Below, piece by piece: positions 57,777-64,000 of a stretch of DNA of 64,000 bases; the stretch's first letter is position 1; each line of letters starts with the position of its first letter. The DNA comes from Hydrogenophilales bacterium. Its GTDB lineage: Bacteria; Pseudomonadota; Gammaproteobacteria; Burkholderiales; Thiobacillaceae. The notes beneath the pieces were generated by a model, which searched no databases, was not told where the DNA came from, and saw only the letters and a program-made list of their open reading frames with translations. Made by a program: the position numbers and the translations under genes. The stretch covers positions 1 to 64,000 of the forward strand of contig JACPYT010000015.1 of assembly GCA_016195805.1 (NCBI GenBank), read 5' to 3'.

Positions 57777-57883
57777 ATGCATCGGCAGGAGGGTGAACCC
57801 CGTTCCCGTCCGATTCCCGCTAAAGAAAAACCAGGCCGCGCCGAATCAGCAGGAGCGAACACCTTACAAAGGGGAGTTGGATC

Positions 57884-58186
57884 ATGTCCGAGGGGTATCT
57901 GGTAATCACCGGTGTCCAGGAAAACGGGAAAAAATTCCGCCCGTCGGACTGGATCGAACGCCTGTCGTCGACACTGGCCAGTTTTCAGGTCGACCACCGT
58001 CTGCGCTATTCATCCGGTGTTCAGCCCTGCATGATCGAAGGCGAAAACTGCCTGGTCGTCGCACGCTGGCTGGAAACCGCCGATCCGGCTGCGTATGACT
58101 ATGTCATGGGGTTTGCCCAGGCAAACCGGCTACGCATCCAGATGGACCGCCGCACCGGCAAGCGCACCTTATCGCGCGAAGGCTGA
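57884..58186 (+). CDS. DUF3579 family protein
   Basis: Cytosolic protein of 100 residues, a family largely confined to betaproteobacteria. Conserved stretches are YLVITGVQENGKKFRPSDWIERL, DHRLRYS and AAYDYVMGFAQANRLRI, given here in pieces. AGGGGAG stands before the ATG. Function unknown. Confidence 0.8.
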   Translation: MSEGYLVITGVQENGKKFRPSDWIERLSSTLASFQVDHRLRYSSGVQPCMIEGENCLVVARWLETADPAAYDYVMGFAQANRLRIQMDRRTGKRTLSREG

Positions 58187-58190
58187 CACG

Positions 58191-58970
58191 CTAGACCGCC
58201 CGCTGCCGGGCCGCCTCGAACACGGCCACCGCCAAGGCCGCGGCGGCATTCAGGGATTCGACCTTGCCCGGCATCGGAATGCGGACCGTCGCGCTCGCGG
58301 CTTCGCATACTTCCTGCGACAGTCCCGCCCCTTCGTTCCCCACGATCAGGGCCAGCGATCCGGTGAGCCTGCGCGCATACAGGCTGGCGTCGTCGGCCAG
58401 TGCAAGCGCAAGGCTCTCCCCTTCGAAGCCCGCCAGCCATTCCACGATATCGGCCCCGCCGACGAGCGGCAGCACGAACTGCGCGCCCTGCCCGCCGCGC
58501 AGCGCCTTCGGCGACCACGGGTCGTGGCAGCCTTTCGACAGCACCGCCAGGGTGGCGCCCGCCGCCGCGCCGGTGCGCAGCATGGACCCGAGATTGCCGG
58601 GATCCTGGATGTCCTCCAGCACGATGACGAGCGGCGTGGCGCCGGGAGCCGGCGGGGTCAGCCAGGCAGCCTCGGCAAGCATGCCGGTCGGGGTGGCAAC
58701 CGGCGAGAGTTCTGCGAACAGCGCATCGGACAGCTCGATGGCCTTGGCCTGCGGGCACTGCACGGCAAACCGTTCGAACCGGCCGGCATCGAATGAAGCC
58801 GTCCGCACCAGCGTATGCGGCTGGCCGCCGGCGTCGAGATAGGCCGCCAGCAGATGCTCGCCGTCGAGCAGCGTCATCCTGGCCTCGCGGCGCGCGCGGG
58901 CGGACTCGGCAAGTTTCTTCAGCCGCTTGAACAGGGGATTGTCGCGCGAGGAAATGGCGGTTGCGGTCAT
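58191..58970 (-). CDS. RNA 2'-O-methyltransferase, SpoU/TrmH family
   Basis: Methylates a ribose in rRNA or tRNA using S-adenosylmethionine; 259 residues. An N-terminal substrate-binding domain (NPLFKRLKKLAESARARRE) precedes the knotted SpoU domain with its three motifs: DPGNLGSMLRTGAAAG, IVGNEGAGLS and IPMPGKVESLNAAAALAV. The target base is not evident. The start at 58970 gives the usual N-terminus. It converges on the DUF3579 gene with four bases between. Confidence 0.9.
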   Translation of the reverse strand: MTATAISSRDNPLFKRLKKLAESARARREARMTLLDGEHLLAAYLDAGGQPHTLVRTASFDAGRFERFAVQCPQAKAIELSDALFAELSPVATPTGMLAEAAWLTPPAPGATPLVIVLEDIQDPGNLGSMLRTGAAAGATLAVLSKGCHDPWSPKALRGGQGAQFVLPLVGGADIVEWLAGFEGESLALALADDASLYARRLTGSLALIVGNEGAGLSQEVCEAASATVRIPMPGKVESLNAAAALAVAVFEAARQRAV

Positions 58971-59013
58971 GCCGGGATTATCCGTGACACGGCCCCGGGC
59001 GTACACTCACGCC

Positions 59014-59973
59014 ATGCGTATCGCCCTCATCACCCCTTACGGCCGCGAGCATCGCAATGGCAACTGGCACACCGCCGCGCGCTGGGCGCGCTTCCTGCGC
59101 GAGGCCGGTCACACGGTGCGGACGCAGGTCGAATGGGATGGCCGCGGCGCCGACCTGATGCTGGCGCTGCACGCCCGGCGCAGCTTCGCCTCGATCCGCG
59201 CGTTTGCCGAGCGGTTTCCGAGCCGCCCGCTGATCGTCACCCTCACCGGCACCGACCTGTATCGCGACATCCACGAGGATGCCGACGCCCAGCAGGCGCT
59301 CGAACTCGCGCACCGGCTCATCGTGCTGCAGGAGCGCGGGGTCGACGAACTGGCCGCGCATCTGGTCGCCAAGACACGGGTGATCTACCAGTCGGCGCCC
59401 GACATCGGGCGCCAGCCGTCGCCCGCCCGCACCTTCGAAGTGCTGGTGATCGGCCACCTGCGCACGGAAAAGGATCCCTTCCGGGCGGCCCTGGCCACCG
59501 CCTACCTGCCGGAACATTCGAGCATCCGGATCACCCACCTGGGCGGCGCCCTCTCCGAGGAGATGGCCGAAACGGCGGAGATGGCGCAGGCCAAGCTGCC
59601 GCGCTGGATCTGGGCCGGTGACGTGCCGCACAGAACCGTGCTGAAGCGCCTGGCGCGTGCCCACCTGCTGGTCATCAGCTCGGTGATGGAAGGCGGCGCC
59701 AACGTGATCTGCGAGGCGCTGGCGGCCGACGTGCCGGTGCTGGCCTCCCGCATGCCGGGCAATATCGGCATGCTGGGGGAGGACTATCCGGGCTATTTCC
59801 CGGTGGGCGACGAACGCCAGCTCGCCGAATTGCTGGCCATGGCCGAGAACGACCCCGATTTCTACGCCGCGCTGGCCAGCCATGCCCGCCAGCGCCGTGC
59901 ACTGATGCGGCCGGAACAGGAAGCCAGCCGGCTGCGGCAGGCGGTGGCAGAGTTCGAACAAATCCCGGCCTGA
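59014..59973 (+). CDS. senB: SenB-like glycosyltransferase (TIGR04348 family)
   Basis: GT-B glycosyltransferase-like protein of 319 residues. It starts MRIALITPYGREHRNGNWHTAARWARFL; TGTDLYRDI, VIGHLRTEKDP, SSVMEGGANVICEAL and LGEDYPGYFPVGD match the family in which SenB makes a selenosugar for selenoneine. The usual partners, SenA and the selenophosphate-supplying SenC, are not in this window, so the selenium role here is uncertain. Divergent from the SpoU gene, 43 bases apart. Confidence 0.72.
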   Translation: MRIALITPYGREHRNGNWHTAARWARFLREAGHTVRTQVEWDGRGADLMLALHARRSFASIRAFAERFPSRPLIVTLTGTDLYRDIHEDADAQQALELAHRLIVLQERGVDELAAHLVAKTRVIYQSAPDIGRQPSPARTFEVLVIGHLRTEKDPFRAALATAYLPEHSSIRITHLGGALSEEMAETAEMAQAKLPRWIWAGDVPHRTVLKRLARAHLLVISSVMEGGANVICEALAADVPVLASRMPGNIGMLGEDYPGYFPVGDERQLAELLAMAENDPDFYAALASHARQRRALMRPEQEASRLRQAVAEFEQIPA

Positions 59974-60062
59974 ACGGCCTCGTCCGTGCCACAATGGCCG
60001 GCATTTCCCCTGCCCGGCCTCGCACGCATCGCACAGGCCGTCACCCTCCCCAGGTTTCCCCC

Positions 60063-61775
60063 ATGCAAGCCACCGAACATTTCATCCCCGGCAAGGACGC
60101 CTCGCTCGAAGCGTCGATCGCCACCCTGCAGTCCAAGCTGGAAGCGATCGGCTTCCATATCGAGGAGCGCTCCTGGCTCAACCCGGTGGAAGGCGTGTGG
60201 TCGGTGCACATCCGCGACCGCGACTGTCCGCTCTTGTTCACCAACGGCAAGGGCGCCTCGGAACTGGCTGCGCGGGCGAGCGCGCTGGGCGAATATTTCG
60301 AGCGGCTGTCGACCAATTATTTCTGGACCCATTTCTATCTGGGCGACACGATCGCCAATCGTGCCTACGTCCACCATCCCGACGAGCGCTGGTTCATTCC
60401 GGAAAGCGACGCCTGGCCGCAAGCCCTGCTCACGTCCGACCTGCATGGCCTCTACAACCCGGACGACGGCGTGCGCGCCGACCAGCTGATCGACCTCAAC
60501 TCCGGCAACGCCGCACGCGGCATCTGCGCCATCCCCTACCAGCGCCTGCGCGACGACGAAACCGTGTACTTCCCGGTCAACCTGATCGGCAATCTCTACG
60601 TCAGCAACGGCATGTCGGCCGGCAACACGCTGATGGAAGCGCGCACCCAGGCGCTGTCCGAAATCTTCGAGCGCCACATCAAGTTCCGCATCATCGAGGA
60701 AGGCCTGTGCCTGCCCGACGTGCCCGAAGACGTCATCGAGCGCTACCCGCACATCGCCGCCGGCATCCGCGGCCTGCGCGAAGCCGGCTTCGGCATCCTG
60801 GTGAAGGACGCCTCGCTGGGCGGCCAGTACCCGGTGATGAACGTCACGCTCTTGCACCCGCAGGACCAGGGCTGCTTCGCCAGCTTCGGTGCGCATCCGC
60901 GCTTCGAGGTCGCGCTGGAACGCGCATTGACTGAATTATTGCAAGGCCGCGCGCTCGATTCGCTCGCAGGCTTCCCCGCGCCCGGCTTCGATCAAACGGA
61001 AATCGCCGATCCGCAGAACCTGGAAATCCACTTCGTCGATTCCAGCGGCGTGATCTCCTGGCAGTTCCTGCGCGACACCCCCGACTACGACTTCGTCGAC
61101 TGGAATTTCGGCACCACCACCGACGAGGATTACCACTGGTCGGTCGACGCGCTGCACGCCGACGGGCATGAAATCTACATCGCCGACTTCGAGCACCTCG
61201 GCGTCTACGCCTGCCGCATCCTGGTGCCAGGCGTCTCCGAGATTTATCCAATTGAAGAACTCGAATTCGAGAACAACAGCGTGGGCAACCTGCTCCGCCC
61301 GGCACTCGCACGCCTGCCGGAGCTCGTCGAAGCGGAATGCGCCGCGCTGTTCGATCTGATGATCGAACTCGAACTGGCGGACGACCGCCTGGTATCGGTC
61401 CTGATCGGCCTTGCGCCTGATGCCGACTCGCCCTGGACCGACCTGCGCATCGGCGAGCTGAAACTGCTGCTCGCGCTGGCCATCGGCGACGACGACGCCA
61501 TCCTCGAAGGCTGCACCTGGATCGCCCAGTACGGCCAGCGCAGCGAAGCGCGCCTCAAGGTCTACCGCTGCATCGCCGACCTCATCCAGCTCGCCGACCC
61601 CAGCCCCTTCGAACCTGCGCTGGCCCTGATGTACGGCCGCGAGACGCTGGAACGGGCGTTCGCACTGTTCAACCAGGACGAACGCTTCTTCGGGCTGACG
61701 AAACTGGGCAAAGACTTCGAGGGCAGCGCGATCCACCAGCGCCTGCTGGACGCGTATCGCAAGGTGCGCGGCTAG
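60063..61775 (+). CDS. ycaO: YcaO protein (ribosomal protein S12 methylthiotransferase accessory factor type)
   Basis: ATP-dependent YcaO-domain protein of 570 residues, close to the E. coli YcaO length. It opens FIPGKDASLEASIATLQSKL and keeps SWLNPVEGVWSVHIRD, FTNGKGASELAARASALGEYFERL, GNLYVSNGMSAGNT and SEIFERH (quoted in pieces), which hold the ATP-binding glutamates. The C-terminal TPR-like part is present. E. coli YcaO assists RimO in S12 beta-methylthiolation. It is not next to any precursor peptide or azoline-forming partner, which argues against a RiPP cluster. Confidence 0.92.
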   Translation: MQATEHFIPGKDASLEASIATLQSKLEAIGFHIEERSWLNPVEGVWSVHIRDRDCPLLFTNGKGASELAARASALGEYFERLSTNYFWTHFYLGDTIANRAYVHHPDERWFIPESDAWPQALLTSDLHGLYNPDDGVRADQLIDLNSGNAARGICAIPYQRLRDDETVYFPVNLIGNLYVSNGMSAGNTLMEARTQALSEIFERHIKFRIIEEGLCLPDVPEDVIERYPHIAAGIRGLREAGFGILVKDASLGGQYPVMNVTLLHPQDQGCFASFGAHPRFEVALERALTELLQGRALDSLAGFPAPGFDQTEIADPQNLEIHFVDSSGVISWQFLRDTPDYDFVDWNFGTTTDEDYHWSVDALHADGHEIYIADFEHLGVYACRILVPGVSEIYPIEELEFENNSVGNLLRPALARLPELVEAECAALFDLMIELELADDRLVSVLIGLAPDADSPWTDLRIGELKLLLALAIGDDDAILEGCTWIAQYGQRSEARLKVYRCIADLIQLADPSPFEPALALMYGRETLERAFALFNQDERFFGLTKLGKDFEGSAIHQRLLDAYRKVRG

Positions 61776-61786
61776 AACCGCAGCCG

Positions 61787-62635
61787 ATGAAAATCCCCAA
61801 ACGCCTCGAACCTCTGCTCGAAGACGGCCTCATCGACGGCGTCGTGCGCCAGCTCATGAGCGGCAAGGAAGCCATGGTCTTCGTCGTCGTGTGCGGCGAC
61901 GAGATCCGCTGCGCCAAGGTCTACAAGGAAGCGAACAAGCGCAGCTTCCGCCAGGCCGTCGACTACACCGAGAACCGCAAGACCAAGAATAGCCGCCAGG
62001 CACGCGCCATGGCCAAGGGCAGCAAGTTTGGCCGCGAGATGCAGGAAGCCGCCTGGCAAAGCGCCGAGGTCGATGCGCTGTATCGGCTGGCCGCTGCCGG
62101 CGTGCGGGTCCCCACGCCGTACAACTTCCATGAGGGCGTCCTGCTGATGGAATTAGTAGCCGACTCGGAGGGAAACGCCGCACCCCGGCTCAACGACGTG
62201 TCACTGAGCGAGGAAGAAGCGCTTGCACATCACCGCACCCTGATCGGGGAAGTGGTGCGCATGCTGTGCGCCGGCGTCGTCCACGGCGACCTGTCCGAGT
62301 TCAACATCCTCATCGACGCCGACGGCCCGGTGATCATCGACCTGCCGCAAGCGGTCGACGCCGCCGGCAACAACCACGCCCAGGCCATGCTGGCGCGCGA
62401 CGTAAACAACCTGCGGGCTTACTTTGGACAGTTCGCGCCGGCATTGTTGGCCACGCAATATGCGCAGGAAATCTGGGCGCTGTACGAGCACGGCAAGCTG
62501 CACCCCGAGACCGAACTCACCGGCCGGTATGAATGCACGCTGCCGGAGGTCAATCTGGAAGGCGTGATGCGGGAAATTAATGACACGCTCAAGGAAGAGG
62601 AAGCACGCCTGTTGCGTCTACACGAGTTGGGGTGA
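61787..62635 (+). CDS. RIO1-family atypical protein kinase
   Basis: Protein of 282 residues with a RIO kinase fold. The ATP-binding lysine region is CAKVYKEANKRSFRQ; the catalytic loop is VHGDLSEFNILI and the metal-binding loop IIDLPQAVD, as in RIO1. A bacterial role in ribosome maturation is possible but unproven. It starts 11 bases after the ycaO stop and is probably co-transcribed. It is the last core gene before the cassette region. Confidence 0.87.
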   Translation: MKIPKRLEPLLEDGLIDGVVRQLMSGKEAMVFVVVCGDEIRCAKVYKEANKRSFRQAVDYTENRKTKNSRQARAMAKGSKFGREMQEAAWQSAEVDALYRLAAAGVRVPTPYNFHEGVLLMELVADSEGNAAPRLNDVSLSEEEALAHHRTLIGEVVRMLCAGVVHGDLSEFNILIDADGPVIIDLPQAVDAAGNNHAQAMLARDVNNLRAYFGQFAPALLATQYAQEIWALYEHGKLHPETELTGRYECTLPEVNLEGVMREINDTLKEEEARLLRLHELG

Positions 62636-62663
62636 TTCACTACTGAGACTCAAAGGACGAGCG

Positions 62664-62722
62664 GTCAAACGAAAATAAATCGAGCACGGCCCCTTTGATT
62701 CCCTCGATGGAAGGGTTAGCCG
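62664..62722 (-). repeat. Possible decayed attC site after the AbiV gene
   Basis: On the minus strand the AbiV stop codon lies within GGCTAAC, which resembles an attC outer box, followed by ATCGAG ... CTCGAT (perfect 6-bp arms) and, 59 bases on, GTTTGAC, one mismatch from the GTTRRRY box. The symmetry is weaker than in the site at 63306-63383. Confidence 0.35.
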
Positions 62723-63300
62723 TCACGGCCCACACTGAGGGTATTGAGTAGTTTCATGTAGCTCTCCCTTTTGGCTAACTCCGCGACGCGGCCATGCGTA
62801 ACTGCTTCGACCGTGGAGAACAGTTCCAATCGATTTCTTGCAGCAGTGAGTGCTTCAGATGCAAGTTTCTCGGTGATGGCTGCATTCGGCTTGTAGATGC
62901 TGTCTTGGTAGACGCCGGTGTAGAGGCTGACATTCTTCAGTTCGTTGAAGAGTTCGATGCGCGACAGCGCTTGCTCGTGGACCTGGATGTCTCTTGTGGT
63001 CGGATCAGTGTTCGTACCGAGAAGATCGACGAACAGCGAACCCTTCAACTTCGCGCTGTGGGACCGAAGCCGTGCATCAAGCTGGCTCCAGTTGATGGTG
63101 TCGCCGTTGACGAGGTTGACACCGACCGCCGCCAGCAGTGGAAGTTTGGCAAGCTCTTCCGAGGACAAGTGCGCCAAGGTATAGGTACGCGCGAACTTCT
63201 TGTGCTTGAAGAGCAACTCGGCCTCTTCGGCAAGCTCGGACGCGTTTTCGAGAACTAGCGCACGCAGGTTCTCAACTTCCGGTAGGGAGAGTGCGTTCAT
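62716..63300 (-). CDS. AbiV family abortive-infection protein
   Basis: Cytosolic, all-alpha HEPN-like protein of 194 residues. The pattern NASELAEEAELLFKHKKFARTYTLAHLSSEELAKLPLL fits the AbiV core (quoted in part: ELLFKHKKFARTYTLAHL then SSEELAKLP). AbiV proteins block phage multiplication in lactococci. The start at 63300 lies five bases after an attC-like recombination site, as in a gene cassette; a GTG eight codons earlier would lie inside that site. GC is lower than in neighbouring core genes. Confidence 0.68.
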   Translation of the reverse strand: MNALSLPEVENLRALVLENASELAEEAELLFKHKKFARTYTLAHLSSEELAKLPLLAAVGVNLVNGDTINWSQLDARLRSHSAKLKGSLFVDLLGTNTDPTTRDIQVHEQALSRIELFNELKNVSLYTGVYQDSIYKPNAAITEKLASEALTAARNRLELFSTVEAVTHGRVAELAKRESYMKLLNTLSVGRDG

Positions 63301-63305
63301 CTGAC

Positions 63306-63383
63306 GGCTAACGTTGGAGTGCACCCGATGGCGGAAAGCAGCGAAGCTGCTTGTAGCCGGTCGGGTGGAACGCAGTGTTGGGC
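63306..63383 (-). repeat. Integron attC-type recombination site
   Basis: Minus strand, 78 bp. It begins GCCCAAC (fits RYYYAAC), ends GTTAGCC (one mismatch from GTTRRRY), and folds on itself: inner arms CACCCGA / TCGGGTG (63322-63328, 63361-63367) and an apical hairpin AAGCAGC-GAA-GCTGCTT (63336-63352). The AbiV start codon follows five bases later. Outer boxes, length and pairing pattern are those of attC sites. Confidence 0.75.
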
Positions 63384-63452
63384 GTCAATCTCATGGAGAT
63401 AAATCAAAGGAAATCAAAGGGCCAGGATCAGATTAAATCTTATCCCGCCTAT

Positions 63453-63737
63453 TCAGGCCGCCAGCTTCAACTCGCAATGCAAGCCCGCACGGGCAGCCAG
63501 CGTCACCAGCATATCCAGGCTGAATTTGTCCCATTTTCCGCGCATCAGGTCGGACACGCGAGATTGGCTGATGCCCAGAACTTGTGCCGCTTCAACTTGT
63601 GTCCAATTGCGCTTTTCCACGGCCAGGCGCAATTGCGCCATCAAGTCCGCACGCATCGACAACACGGCGGCCTCCTCCGGCGGGAAGCCCAGGTCGGCAA
63701 ACACATTGCCGCCAGACTGGATGATTTTTTCTTTCAT
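63453..63737 (-). CDS. XRE-family helix-turn-helix antitoxin
   Basis: DNA-binding protein of 94 residues. The helix-turn-helix reads NWTQVEAAQVLGISQSRVSDLMRG, quoted here as WTQVEAAQVLGISQSRVS. The leading GFPPEEAAVLSMRADLM and trailing LDMLVTLAARAGL are usual in toxin-partner XRE proteins. A 21-codon frame starting GTG at 63799 (VIPDGFVEFAARRYKQIGAEA in part) ends overlapping its ATG and may be a toxin remnant. Upstream lies the end of a PemK/MazF-like gene. Confidence 0.78.
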   Translation of the reverse strand: MKEKIIQSGGNVFADLGFPPEEAAVLSMRADLMAQLRLAVEKRNWTQVEAAQVLGISQSRVSDLMRGKWDKFSLDMLVTLAARAGLHCELKLAA

Positions 63738-63801
63738 GCCTCAGCTCCTATCTGCTTGTATCGCCGCGCCGCGAATTCGACGAAACCATCAGGGATCACG
63801 G

Positions 63802-64000
63802 CTACCCCGCCCCGCCCTTAATGATGGCGATCAACGCGCTGCGCACTTCGTCCAGACGGACTTGTGAGACTGTTCCTGCCGCTGAGGTAAACAGTGAAGT
63901 ATTGGCTGTGAACAGTTTTCCTGGGCGAGCATAGCTTGCACGTTGCAGCCCACCCGATGTGAAATCGTCCTGATTGAGCAGAACGGCGTGCGAGTCGGCA
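63802..64000 (-). CDS. PemK/MazF-family toxin, C-terminal part (5' end outside window)
   Basis: The minus-strand frame from the right edge to the TAG at 63802-63804 gives 65 residues. They include HAVLLNQDDFTSGGLQRASY, ARPGKLFTANTSLF and VSQVRLDEVRSALIAII. The order D-x-G-x-L-x-x-x-SY-x-RP-x-KLFT followed by a small C-terminal helix fits MazF/PemK mRNA endonucleases. The catalytic N-terminus is not in the window. It is read in the same direction as the XRE gene 64 bases downstream. Confidence 0.6.
   Translation of the reverse strand, partial: ADSHAVLLNQDDFTSGGLQRASYARPGKLFTANTSLFTSAAGTVSQVRLDEVRSALIAIIKGGAG

Noticed and set aside
60063-61775. YcaO as the centre of a RiPP biosynthetic cluster
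   Set aside because: Length and motifs match E. coli YcaO, and no precursor peptide, dehydrogenase or ocin-ThiF partner lies nearby.

Overview
The window looks like chromosomal DNA from a high-GC betaproteobacterium, most likely a Thiobacillus-like member of the Nitrosomonadales. This is inferred from the gene content and order: pyrG-kdsA-eno-ftsB, class 2 pyrD, a cbb3 oxidase operon, ycaO and small DUF3579/DUF3330/DUF3149 proteins. No database search was run. Most of the window is ordinary, tightly packed housekeeping DNA. No tRNA, rRNA, CRISPR array or intact insertion sequence was seen.

Layout. Positions 1-4.2 kb hold the 5' part of a chemotaxis receptor gene, rluA, a glycine-zipper protein and a leucyl aminopeptidase. 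At 4.3-9.4 kb lies a pyruvate dehydrogenase operon with E1 alpha, E1 beta and a single 992-residue protein that fuses E2 (two lipoyl domains) to E3. It ends in a strong terminator. A LysR regulator follows, then a decayed duplicate of the E3 C-terminus and a phosphoesterase gene. Positions 12.4-19.3 kb carry a chalcone-isomerase-like protein, a D,D-carboxypeptidase, pyrD, a TIGR03790 protein, alanine dehydrogenase and two histidine phosphatases. Positions 19.5-25.2 kb are the ccoNOQP-ccoG-ccoH operon with two small membrane proteins. A MASE1-GGDEF cyclase and hemN follow.

Positions 28.5-34.7 kb stand out. Two FtsX/MacB-type permeases, a LolD-like ATPase, a LolA-like periplasmic protein, a DUF1302-like outer-membrane barrel with repeated SKDDLFG motifs and the remnant of an MMPL/RND exporter lie together in DNA of visibly lower GC. 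This looks like a complete inner-membrane to outer-membrane lipid or lipoprotein trafficking route distinct from housekeeping Lol. It is the best candidate here for an undescribed system.

Positions 34.7-54.6 kb return to core genes on the minus strand: ppc, purL, galU, ligA, zipA, ftsB, eno, kdsA, pyrG and ppsA. The plus-strand nnr gene converges on galU. ppsR diverges from ppsA. From there to 62.6 kb come a GGDEF-EAL protein, a DUF3579 protein, a SpoU methyltransferase, a SenB-like glycosyltransferase, ycaO and a RIO kinase.

The right end (62.7-64 kb) appears to be the edge of an integron cassette array. A 78-bp attC-like site lies directly upstream of an AbiV-family phage-defence gene. Beyond it are an XRE antitoxin and the 3' end of a PemK/MazF-like toxin. 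All are oriented on the minus strand, so any integrase would lie to the right of the window.
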